Of a stretch of DNA of 64,000 bases, positions 11,797-21,506 are shown piece after piece. Where the stretch lies: contig JBBCBC010000037.1 of NCBI GenBank assembly GCA_037126765.1, positions 9,119,263 to 9,183,262 of the forward strand, written 5' to 3'. Positions within the stretch are counted from its first letter, which is position 1, and each line of letters begins with the position of its first letter. Source of the DNA: Stenogyne calaminthoides (taxonomy: Eukaryota > Streptophyta > Magnoliopsida > Lamiales > Lamiaceae). A model generated the notes under the pieces. It saw only the letters and a program-made list of their open reading frames with translations, searched no databases and was not told the DNA's origin. A program made the position numbers and the translations under genes.

Positions 11797-12282
11797 GTAA
11801 GTCTTGTGTGCAAATTTTCACCGTGCAAATCATCTCTAAGAAGATGAATGAAAAATTCGTCGGGCGACATGTTTCTAATTGGATCATAAAGAAGAACAAT
11901 ACGATTGAACGTGGGTTGATTTGCAGGGATTTTAGATGAGTAAGAAATTGTACAAAAGTGTTTGTGTTGATTCCTATTTTTTGATGTTTTGTAAAGTTTG
12001 TCCTATCTTTAGGTAGCATTCTTTGCACATAGCTTCTTATTGTACAAGTATTATTTAATTTTGATATTACTTGTATAAATGTACAAGGAAGAGAGTATAT
12101 GTAGAAAGAAATGTTCTTTTGTGTGCTACATTTTTTTTTCTGAATTGTTAAACATTATTACGTTTTGTTGATAATTTGAACTCTTTTAATCTTTTGAACG
12201 AGGTAACCCATGCATTTAGAATTGGATTGGACTATTTTGTTGGGCCTTTTCAGAAAACTCGAAAAACCAGTAAAATTGGTCT
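11797..12282. other. ALA1 3' flank and spacer before F-box remnant
   Basis: It begins with the probable 3' UTR of the ATPase gene (T-rich, with ATTATT and AATAAA-like runs near 12050). No gene is seen. The stretch just before 12283 carries stop codons in all three forward frames and shows no F-box coding sequence. Confidence 0.6.
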
Positions 12283-13203
12283 TTGATTAAAATATCTAAA
12301 AGTAATAATTTGGCTGATGTCGTTTACTCTGTATACGAAAAGAATTCGGTTTATAGCTATGTTCATCTTGGTTGTCCGTTTCTTGAGCAGAATAGACATA
12401 GATGGCTTGTGGGTTCTTGTAATGGGTTAGTTTGTTTGTCGTTTTCTTATGGTGGCATCATATTATGGAATCCAATTACGAGGAAATCAAAAGAGTTGCC
12501 GTGCCCCCCCACCCCCACTGGTTTAGGTAGTCATTACGCGGTTAATCATGCTTTTGGTTATGATGAAGTGCACGATGATTATAAGGTAGTCGAGTTAGCA
12601 GGAGTTGATGGTGTGAGTAATTCTCAAGTAAATGTTTACAGTAGGAGGTCAAATTCTTGGAAAGTTTTGACCAACTGGCCAGGAGGAGATGGATCTAATT
12701 GGCCCGGCCAGTTTCTAAATGGAGCCATCCATTGGTCCGTGCAGGACTATGGTAGATCACTTGAGTGGTTTGTTGTGGCGCAGGACTTGGCAACGGATGT
12801 GTTTGTTGAGTTACCTATCCCTTATTTTGATGATTATGATGATGTTGTCGGACTCAAGGTTCAAATTATACAAGGTTGCGTCGCTTTGTGCTGTGGTTAT
12901 AACGCTTGCATGGATGTATGGTTGATGAAAGAATATGGCGTGGCAGGATCATGGGTTAAGGCGGTCCGCATTCAGTATTTTCTGGATTTGAAGGGTACTG
13001 ATTTCAACGTACCTTGGCCATTGTTCTTTTTCGCAGGTAGCAAGATATTAATTAACTACTGGGGGAGTTTAAGAATATATGATTCATGCAATCCACAGCC
13101 CTATCAGTTTTCTTGTAGGTTTCCTGATTTTAAAGAAGTTACAGCAGCAACCTTTTTGGAAAGCCTAGTTTCACCAAACTTGGATGAAACAAATCCTGTT
13201 TAA
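12283..13203 (+). pseudogene. F-box-associated (FBA) protein gene lacking its 5' part
   Basis: An open frame of 306 codons encodes a clear F-box-associated interaction domain: WLVGSCNGLVCLSF, ILWNPITRKSKELP, GYDEVHDDYKVVEL, NSWKVLTNWPGGDG and CMDVWLMKEYG. It aligns end to end with residues after about 90 of the intact F-box gene at 15805. The F-box is absent. The frame has a stop at 12271 and no ATG upstream; the first in-frame Met is in CMDVW, near residue 210. Its 3' flank, including a spliced-UTR-like segment around 13560-13640, matches the 3' flank of the next gene, so it arose by tandem duplication and then lost its front. A distant 5' exon could in principle rescue it, but I see none. 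Confidence 0.75.
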
Positions 13204-13843
13204 TGTTTGAAGCTCAGAGCCACTTCAACAACCAAAGAAAAGTAAGTCATGTTTTATGATTGTATTTTTCACTTCCTTCAGTTCAATATTATGTCACCTC
13301 AAACATTTATTTCATTAGTGATCATGTTAATATACATATGTGCATATGACTAAAAATTTCCTTGAAACATTCTTAAAATTCTACCACCTGATGAAGTTCC
13401 TTGCTCAAGAGTTCATTATTTGACCTTTAAAGTTGATAATTTTGTTATAATCCTCATTCTTGAGTTTACTATTCAGCCGAACTGGGAATAGTTGTTACGT
13501 TGCAATACTTGTTTAAATTCTTTGGAGTGAGGTACATAAGTATTTTGTTTGCCTGCAGAAAGCTTGAAGAGTTCCCCCTGGTATGCTGATATCAAACTGG
13601 GACAAAAGATATGGATGGCGAACGAGTCGATTTAGTGTAAAGTTTTAGTCTTCTGAGATGGATAAAAAAGTTTCACCTTTGAACATCGAATTATGTTGGT
13701 AACTGATTCCATTTACCTGTATGATTGTGTTCACTTTGATTGTCTGCTTGCTTTGTTAGATGATGTTGATAACTTTGAAATGAAATGAGTAATCACTGCT
13801 AAACCTTCATGATTTTGACTGCAAAACTAAATTAACCCATATA

Positions 13844-14939
13844 TCTAATTCCAAGTTTTCTTCTATCTACGTGGCCTTATTTGACTCACGATATTTCAAA
13901 TTCTAATTTTCTCCTAATTTTATATTTTTTATTTCTAATAAATTATTTAAATTTAAACTTATATTAATCGCTCCAAGTATCTTAATCACCCCATATTTTT
14001 TCTCTATGTTAATCTTCCTAATTTCTTAACTGCAGTTTTTCATTCTATCGATTTTTACGCCTTTCATTTCTTTTACTCTCTGTTTTCTCATTTCTTCTTC
14101 TACCCTCTATTGTTTTCAGAAATATTCTTGGACGAAAGCTTCATTTTTGTACATATCCCACCAAGAATTATTTTAAACAATTGGATGATGATGCTCACAA
14201 AGTTTACTTGCACTATTTTTCTCAGCAGATTTGTCATCAGCTACAGTAAGTTTATTTATTAATTTTTTCAGAGCAAAGATTTTATATTTTTCTTTTGCAC
14301 GACAAATTGCATCTTTCAAAAGTCATATTTTCATTTTAGAATTTTTTTAAAAATTCTGAATTTTTTAATCCATTTATCAAGTTACATATTAGTTCTAAAA
14401 AAAAAAAAGAGCAGTAATCACAAGTTACATTTTGTTTTGGTGATTGATATTTTTCAAAAAGATATATTTGTAACAAAATTTATAGATTTTTGTAGAAACA
14501 ATAATATTTGAAACACCATATCTATTCTTCATATCTTTATTTCCTAAAATCTGTAAGTTCTGCGGGACGCATGTTCATGTTTCGAATCTTATCACCGTTT
14601 CCCAATTATCTTTTTATATTTAATTTCTTTTCATCTTTGTCACTATTTTTTTATGTTTTCATTCGTGTTATTTTATAGAATTAATATTTACCGTCCAAAT
14701 TTTGCTCATTATTCTACAATTTTTTCAATCTTAATTATTAATAAAATATCTAATCTTATTTTAACCATTTGAAACATCGATAGTCACTTTTCTTCTTTCT
14801 TTTTTTCATCATCATGTACTCCTATTTTTCAATTTTTAATCTAAATTCAAATATAATCTTATTTTAGCCATTTTAAATTTTAAAAAAATCTTGATTATTA
14901 TTTTTACAATTCCGCATAATAAGCGGGAATACAAACTAG
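13844..14939 (+). mobile_element. Possible non-autonomous Helitron
   Basis: The 3' end carries the Helitron signature: a short hairpin (CCGC-ATAATAA-GCGG, 14912-14926), a gap of about ten bases, then CTAG followed by T. A candidate 5' end (TC after A) lies at 13844. There is no Rep/helicase coding sequence. The 5' end is weakly supported because a TC dinucleotide is not diagnostic. Confidence 0.4.
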
Positions 14940-15425
14940 TTAAGATATAAATATCACTAAAAGTTTACGTCTCAACTGAAAAATAATACAGTAAATATTC
15001 AAATAGGAGAGAATTAAGGCCATGTGACAATTCGAAGAACATTACAACGCACAGGAAATTGGCAAATTAATAATTATTAGAGTGGATTTTGTCTCAAATT
15101 TAACTCACAAAAAAAAATAGCAAAATAATTTTAAAATTGCATTATTTATTTCGAAAAAGTAATGGAAAGACCAACGAGGCTTCCCGCCCGTAGCGCGGCG
15201 GTTTAGTTTGCAGTTTGCCCCCTCCAAATAATAAGATTCACACTTTTATACCCCTTTAAACCTATTACTACCATTTAGTCATCTTCTTTCTGCTAACTGA
15301 GTTTGTGAATCTTCGGTGTTTTAAATCTCAACTCGATGCAATCCCCAATCGTCGTTCTGCGTAAGTATTTCCTTTGCTCTGTATTTTCACCTTTACTTTT
15401 TGTGGCGCTTTCACTGATTTCTGTA

Positions 15426-15489
15426 AATGTGTTTATTATAATCCATTTTGTCAAGAAAATGTGTTTATTATAATCGATTTTGTCAAGAA
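15426..15489. repeat. 32-bp tandem duplication in F-box 5' leader
   Basis: The unit AATGTGTTTATTATAATC... is present twice with one mismatch (CCATTTTG versus CGATTTTG), followed by a short third partial unit. It lies in the likely 5' UTR or leader intron of the F-box gene. Confidence 0.85.
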
Positions 15490-15804
15490 AATGTGTTAAT
15501 GCGACTCTAAATCAAATGCTCTAGTCTAATTGATGATTTAGGGTTGGAATCCATACTGCATTAATAGAACCCCCATCTTGATTCTTGGGGTTTAATTTCC
15601 TTTATCACAACCGAATTAAGCAACAGAATTAGTATAGTATTGGTTTGGGCGGGTTTTCCCCAAGAAGCCACTATGCCTTTTGTTGATTCTAGTACAGTAT
15701 AGTATAGATGCTACACTAGTTTTCCCAATGTTCCAATAAAGTGATTTAATTCTTCGTTTGTTCTTCCGAAATCGAACTTCACTGTAGAAACTGAAAGAGG
15801 AGTG

Positions 15805-16974
15805 ATGGTGGAAAATGTAGTGGAGATGATTTGGGCAAATCTCCCAAAAGAACTCATCCAAGAAATCCTGGTGAGGCTGCCTGTGAAATCCCTTTTGAAA
15901 TTCAAGTGTGTTTCAAAAGCATGGCTTTCTTTAATTTCAAGTGACCGGTTCGCCAAGGCCCATCTCAAGATTTCAACCAAGAACAACGGATGCCTAGATG
16001 ACACACTCATTTTCGGCCCTGTAGACTTACATCCCTTACCTTCCAAGAACATGTATACTTGTTCTATTTCCTCTGTGATCCAGGAGGGTTCTACTGATAT
16101 CGTTTACTCTGAATACAAACATAATTTAGTACATAATTACGTTCAGCTTGATTGTCCGTTTCCTGATCCGAATGGATATAGATGGCTTGTGAGTTCTTGT
16201 AATGGGTTGGTATGTTTGTGGTTTTCTAGTGGCGGCTTCATATTGTGGAATCCAGCGACGGGGAAGTCAAAAGAGTTGCCGTACTTTGGCACTCAATATA
16301 AAGGGTATTTATACTCGAGTAATCAGGGTTTTGGTTATGATGAAGTGCACGATGATTATAAGGTAGCTGAATTTGACGAAATCAAAGTGGACGGTGTGAC
16401 TCAATTGGCAGTAAATGTTTACAGTCATAGGTTGAATTCTTGGAAAGTTTTGACCAACTGGCCAGGTGGAGAAGAGTCTATTTGGCCCGGCCAGTTTGTA
16501 AATGGAGCCATCCATTGGTCTGCTTTTAGATCACTTAAGTGGTTCATTGTTGCTCTAGATCTTGCATCGGATGTCTTTGTCGACTTACCTCTCCCTAATT
16601 TGGATGATTATGATGATATTCGCACAGTCCACGCTCAGAAATTACAAGGTTGCCTTGCTTGGTGCTGTGGTTATGAAACTTGCATGGATGTATGGGTGAT
16701 GAAAGAATATGGCGTGGGAGAATCATGGATTAAAGTGGTTTGCACCCCGTATTTTCTGGGTTATTGGGGTGCTCAATTGATTGGAATTTTCCCGTTGTTC
16801 TTTTTGGGAGATGGCAAGATATTAGTTAACTATGGGAGTAGTTTGAAAATATATGACTCAAACAATCCAAAGCCCCATCAGTTTTGTTATTTTTTTTGTT
16901 TTCAACGAACTGCAGTAACAACATTTTTTGAAAGCCTAGTGTCACCAATTTTGGATGAAGCAAATCCTGTTTAA
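15805..16974 (+). CDS. F-box protein with FBA (F-box-associated) domain
   Basis: Single-exon gene of 389 aa. The start is the first ATG in frame, in the context GAGTGATGGTGG. The N-terminus is a canonical F-box (residues about 8-50: LPKELIQEILVRLPVKSLLK, then FKCVSKAWLSLISS), which should bind SKP1/ASK in an SCF ubiquitin ligase. The rest is an FBA type 1/3 domain with WLVSSCNGLVCLWF, ILWNPATGKSKELP, GYDEVHDDYKVAEF, SWKVLTNWPGG and DVWVMKEYGVGESW. The family includes CPR1/CPR30-type proteins that target immune receptors, but the substrate here cannot be told. It belongs to a local tandem family with the copies at 12283 and 18466. The leader phrase AACTTCACTGYAGAAACTGA is shared with the 18466 gene. 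Confidence 0.93.
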   Translation: MVENVVEMIWANLPKELIQEILVRLPVKSLLKFKCVSKAWLSLISSDRFAKAHLKISTKNNGCLDDTLIFGPVDLHPLPSKNMYTCSISSVIQEGSTDIVYSEYKHNLVHNYVQLDCPFPDPNGYRWLVSSCNGLVCLWFSSGGFILWNPATGKSKELPYFGTQYKGYLYSSNQGFGYDEVHDDYKVAEFDEIKVDGVTQLAVNVYSHRLNSWKVLTNWPGGEESIWPGQFVNGAIHWSAFRSLKWFIVALDLASDVFVDLPLPNLDDYDDIRTVHAQKLQGCLAWCCGYETCMDVWVMKEYGVGESWIKVVCTPYFLGYWGAQLIGIFPLFFLGDGKILVNYGSSLKIYDSNNPKPHQFCYFFCFQRTAVTTFFESLVSPILDEANPV

Positions 16975-18465
16975 TGTTTGTAGTTCAAAAGCTAACTTCA
17001 GCAACCAAATCTATGTAAGTTTCCACCTCAAACATTTATTTCATCAATGATCATATTCATATGTATGTGCATTTCCCTGAAACATTCTTATTTAAAATTC
17101 TTCAACCTAATGAAGTTCCGTGTTGTTTAACTCAGCCTAACTACGCTTCCTGCTTTAAATCCATGCTTAAGAGTTTACATTTGACCTTTTGAACTTTATA
17201 ATTTTGCTATAATCCTTCTTGAGTTTACCATTCAGCCTAACCGTGCATAGTGTTAGATTGATGTATGTTGCAATACTTGTTTAACTAAATCTTTGGAGTG
17301 AATTACATAAGTATTTTGTTGGCTTGCAGTCGTGCTGTTTGGAACGCTGTGGATGAATCTGGGTTGCATAAAGCATGAAGAGATTTTCCCCTGGTATGTT
17401 GATATCAAACTGGGACAAAAGATATGGATGGTGATTGTCTCTTTTTAGTGTAAAGTTTTAGTGTGATGGCAACTTGTTCATAAATATTAGTGTGTTTTCC
17501 TTGAAGTTTCACCTTGTTGAACATCAAATCTTTGATGGAGACTGTTTTGTTTTGTATAAATGAAATATTATTCAAGTAACAACTTACTCAGAACTTACAT
17601 GATTGAGTAAGATGTGGACAATCTTTTGTTTATCATCTTCCCTACCATAAATATAGTCAGGCTCAATCAGAACCGAAGCTGTCTCGCGCGTATGAAACTT
17701 TGCACGCTCCAGATTTTGAGCAACTTGTTTAATCCTTGGTCCGATTTTGTGCACGCTCAGATTTTCCAGGACAGTTTGAAGGAAAGCCTCTGCCATACTG
17801 CACAATTAGTGCAAATTCACAGCAATTTTTATCAGATTTGTGATTTAGATGGAGTGTATTGTGGTTTGTGGAAGCAAATGCAATGTATTCAAGTAATGTC
17901 CAAAAGTGTGGATGAACAACAAAATCATACAAACTTTACCAAAACCTATCACCCTCAAGGAATTGATTCTGTAAACAGACGTTGCAAATAAAAAGTTGGA
18001 CAAAAAATGCTCTGTTGCTTCACTAATGGAGTGTTTTGAAACACCATTTGAAATAGTTAAAAGCGTTTTTTTTTAGGCCCAATTTTTTTTAAAAAAATAA
18101 AAGTGTCGAGAAAAAAAGATAAAATGATTTCTAAAGAAAAAGGTGTGAGAGGAAAACAAATAGGAAAATGATGTAATACTAGAACAAATAAATAATGATT
18201 TCTCTTGCTCTTCGAGAAAATAATGCAGTTACCATTAAAATAAGTTCTTTTTTTTAATAGAAATACTAGTACGTAATAAGTTTGACTAATATCAAATTCA
18301 TATTATTATATCAAATCTTTTGATAGAAGGAAACGAGAAAATCGGGAATGCAGTTACCGTGATAAGTTTATATTTTCCATTTTCCCTTTATAAAAAGGGA
18401 TTTCCATTCGTCAATTTGTTCTCCCAAAATCGAACTTCACTGCAGAAACTGAAAGAGGAGTGATC
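16975..18465. other. Spacer between F-box copies
   Basis: The first 480 bases match the 3' flank of the 12283 copy, including a probable UTR intron ending in TTGGCTTGCAG near 17329. It contains the CC-NBS-LRR scrap at 17584-17796, then AT-rich sequence. From about 18400 the leader duplicated from the 15805 gene begins. Confidence 0.6.
17584..17796 (-). pseudogene. Fragment of a CC-NBS-LRR resistance gene
   Basis: An open frame of 70 codons starts MAEAFLQTVLENLSV, the classical start of RGA-type CC-NBS-LRR proteins (Rx N-terminal domain). It jumps almost at once to the linker before the NB-ARC domain (FHTRETASVLIEP, then YIYGREDDKQKIVHILL) and stops before the P-loop. About 100 residues of the coiled-coil domain are missing from the middle and everything after NB-ARC entry is gone. 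It sits on the opposite strand to the F-box genes. It is best read as a deleted relic, but the frame is still open. Confidence 0.7.
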
Positions 18466-20757
18466 ATGGAAAACGGATTCGACATGATTACTGCAAATCT
18501 TCCGGACGAAATCATCACCGAAATCCTGCTGAGGCTGCCTGTGAAACCCCTTGTGAAATTCAGGTGTGTTTCAAAATCATGGCTTTTCTTGATTTCAAGT
18601 TATCAATTCGCTAAGGCCCATCTCAAAATTTCAAAGAACAATGCATACTTGCATGATAAACTCATATTCGGCTCTGACACCTTACCGATGGATCTATATA
18701 CTTGTTCCCTTAACTCTTTAATCGAGGGTTCAAATACAACCGATTCAATTTACCCTATAACCGATGATATTTTACTGTATGATCGTGTTCAATTTGATTG
18801 CCCGTTTGCTGAGTTAGATGATGTGATATGGCTTTTGGGTTCTTGTAATGGGTTGGTATGTGTGGCCTTGTCCTCTAGCAACATCATTTTATGGAATCCA
18901 ACTACGAAGAAATCGAAAATGTTGCCAAATTCTGGCACAGATTTGGATTATTATGATTACTCTAGTATAACTTTTGGTTTTGGTTATGATGAACTGCATG
19001 ATGATTATAAGGTAGTTGAGTTTTTCGGGTTCGAGAGTGAGCCAGGTGTGTATGAGACTCAATTAAAGGTTTACAGTAGGAGGAGCAACTGTTGGAAGAC
19101 CTTGTCCAATTGGCCGGGTGGGGATACATTTGGCGGGTCGGGTAAATTTCTAAATGGGGCTATTCATTGGTCAGTTTGGGACTATGATAGGCCAGTTGAG
19201 TGGGTTATTGTGGCTCATGATCTTGCAACAGATGTCTTTATCGAGTTACCTCTACCTAAACTTGACGATGATGATGTCAGAATCGAGGTTAAGATTTTAG
19301 AAGGTTGTCTTTCTGTGTGTTGTGAGCATATCTTTTACCTTGATGCATGGGTGATGAGAGAATATGGCAAGGGAGAATCATGGATTAGAGTGTTTCGCAT
19401 TCCATTTTTTCTCGACTTTAGGGAGCATGAGTTGGTAAGACCTTGCCCGTTGCTTTTGTCAGCAGATGGCAGAACATTGATTAACTATGGGATGAGTTTA
19501 AGAGTATATGATTTAAGTGATCCACAGCCCCATCAGTTTAGTGGTAGTTATGTAGTTCAAGTTACGACTTATTCCGAAAGTCTAGTTTCGCCAAATTTTG
19601 AGGATGAAGTCATTATTGGTAGGACATTGCCCGAAGAAATTGTTACAGAGATACTCTTGAGATTACCTGTGAAGTCTCTCCTGCGTTTCAGATCTGTTTC
19701 AACAGGATTCCTTTCGTTGATTTCAAGCCCCGACTTTATCAAGGCCCACCTCAGGATTTCAACCAAGAATAACGTATACATCCATGATAGACTCATATTT
19801 GGCTCCAAAACCTTTGATGACATGGAATTATACACTTGTCCTATTCACTCTATGATTGAGAGTTCTGTTCTTGCTGATCCTGTTGTTTACCCTGTAATTG
19901 ATGATAATTTACAGTTCGATAACGTTTGGTTTGATTGTTCTGATATCGAGCCAGATGATATGACGTATCTTGTGGGCTCTTGTAATGGACTGGTTTGTAT
20001 GTCTTTCTCCTCAAACATCCTCATTATATGGAATCCAGCTACAAGCAAATCGAAAATGTTACCAGATTCTGGAACAGTTTTGGATTTCGAGTACTATGGC
20101 ATTTCATATGCTTTTGGTTATGACGAACTGCACGATGATTATAAGGTGGTGGAGTTTCTCGGTTTCGTGAGTCATGATGACACGGATGTATACAAGACTC
20201 AAGTAAAAGTTTACAGCACGAGGACCGATTCTTGGAACATTTTGTCAAATTGGCCTGGTGGGGATACGTTTGGTGGGTCGGGCAAGTTTCTAAACGGGTC
20301 AGTCCATTGGTCAGTGTGTGATTTCGACCTATCCGCCTATTGGGTTATTGTTTCTCATGATCTTTCAAAAGATACATTTGGTGTGCTACTTTTACCTAAT
20401 ATTGGTGATGATGCCAGAGTCGAGGTCGGCATTATCAGAGGCTGCCTTGCTGTATATTGTGAACATAATGTTCATATGGATGTATGGGTCATGAAAGAAT
20501 ACGGCAAGAGAGAATCATGGACTAAAGTGGTTCACATACCATTTTTTCTGGATTTATGGGATCATGAATTTGTCAGACCTCGTCCTTTGTATTTATCAGA
20601 GGATGGCAAGGTGTTAGTGAACTATGGATCAAGTTTAATGATATATGATCCAAGAAATCCACTGCCCCATCAATTTGGTACTACGCGGTCCGTTGCAGTT
20701 ACAACCTATGTCGAAAGCCTAGTTTCGCCTAATTTTGATGGAGCAAATCTTGTTTGA
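18466..20757 (+). CDS. Tandem-fused double F-box/FBA protein
   Basis: One uninterrupted frame of 763 aa (ATG 18466, TGA 20755-20757) holds two full F-box proteins in series. Module 1 (about 1-380) has an F-box (LPDEIITEILLRLPVKPLVK) and an FBA domain (WLLGSCNGLVCVAL, ILWNPTTKKSKMLP, DAWVMREYGKGESW). Module 2 (about 385-763) has a second F-box (LPEEIVTEILLRLPVKSLLR) and a second FBA domain (YLVGSCNGLVCMSF, DVWVMKEYGKRESW). At the joint, module 1 reads SLVSPNFEDEVIIG, where single-module relatives end SLVSPNxDxxNxV-stop; the second module has lost its own Met and leader. Typical family members are about 380-400 aa, so this is twice the usual length. Both F-boxes look intact, so both could bind SKP1. 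Leader and 3' flank are shared with the neighbouring copies. It could be a genuine fusion or, less likely, a collapsed assembly of two genes. Confidence 0.9.
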   Translation: MENGFDMITANLPDEIITEILLRLPVKPLVKFRCVSKSWLFLISSYQFAKAHLKISKNNAYLHDKLIFGSDTLPMDLYTCSLNSLIEGSNTTDSIYPITDDILLYDRVQFDCPFAELDDVIWLLGSCNGLVCVALSSSNIILWNPTTKKSKMLPNSGTDLDYYDYSSITFGFGYDELHDDYKVVEFFGFESEPGVYETQLKVYSRRSNCWKTLSNWPGGDTFGGSGKFLNGAIHWSVWDYDRPVEWVIVAHDLATDVFIELPLPKLDDDDVRIEVKILEGCLSVCCEHIFYLDAWVMREYGKGESWIRVFRIPFFLDFREHELVRPCPLLLSADGRTLINYGMSLRVYDLSDPQPHQFSGSYVVQVTTYSESLVSPNFEDEVIIGRTLPEEIVTEILLRLPVKSLLRFRSVSTGFLSLISSPDFIKAHLRISTKNNVYIHDRLIFGSKTFDDMELYTCPIHSMIESSVLADPVVYPVIDDNLQFDNVWFDCSDIEPDDMTYLVGSCNGLVCMSFSSNILIIWNPATSKSKMLPDSGTVLDFEYYGISYAFGYDELHDDYKVVEFLGFVSHDDTDVYKTQVKVYSTRTDSWNILSNWPGGDTFGGSGKFLNGSVHWSVCDFDLSAYWVIVSHDLSKDTFGVLLLPNIGDDARVEVGIIRGCLAVYCEHNVHMDVWVMKEYGKRESWTKVVHIPFFLDLWDHEFVRPRPLYLSEDGKVLVNYGSSLMIYDPRNPLPHQFGTTRSVAVTTYVESLVSPNFDGANLV

Positions 20758-21506
20758 TGTCTGAAGTTTGGGGGCGTAATGTCTTACTATCAATGTGAAG
20801 TAAGTTATGTTCTATAATTAAGTTTTTCACATCTTTCTATTCAAGAAACTGTCGTCTCAAACATTATCTTTTTATTGATCATATATGTATGTGCATATAT
20901 GGTTCATGTTTTAAATCCACTCAAGAGTTTACATTTGACCTTTAAAGTTGATAGCTTTTTAATACTCTTCTAATTTATTACTCAGCTTAAATGGTCATAG
21001 TGTTTTAATGTAAAATCGACATCGTTTAGAATGGATAATGGTTAGAATTTGTGAAGCCATGAGAGAGTATCTGCAGACCTGTTGGCAACTTGTTTTTATA
21101 TTTTGTCCCCTTTTAGCAATTTTGACAATGAGATTTCATACAATAATTCATATTATAAAATCAATCAGATAGACATGCAATTCCAATGCCGTAAACATGC
21201 TTGATATTATCCAAAACGAATGCTAATAAATTTTCCAAAAATCAAGCATCCTGATAGAATATTTTGAATTTGGGTTCTAAAAGTTGCAGTTACATTCATG
21301 ATGCAATGTGCATATGCCAAAGGAATATGGGAAATAATGAACCTCAACTTCACTTGTGAATAAAACAAAAATATAATAAATTATGATGGTTTTTCCACCA
21401 AGGTTCATATACATTGGAAGCCTGGACGGAGAAGGAAAATGAAATAAATACAAAGCTCTTCTTCAAGAGCATATGAACCTGGGACGATCGCAATCCACTG
21501 TCAGTA
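20758..21506. other. Spacer between converging F-box and NOL genes
   Basis: It contains the 3' flank of the double F-box gene (a splice-like GTAAGTTATGTT near 20802 matches the other copies) and, from about 21300, the 3' UTR of NOL on the other strand. No other gene is seen. Confidence 0.6.

Larger units (their letters stand above)
13204..15804. other. Spacer between F-box copies
   Basis: It starts with about 450 bases of 3' UTR-like sequence shared with the downstream F-box copy (the phrase GATATCAAACTGGGACAAAA occurs here and near 17400). Then comes a possible Helitron (13844-14939), AT-rich sequence, and from about 15300 the leader of the next F-box gene. That leader includes a probable 5' UTR donor (CTGC|GTAAGT near 15360). 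Confidence 0.6.
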
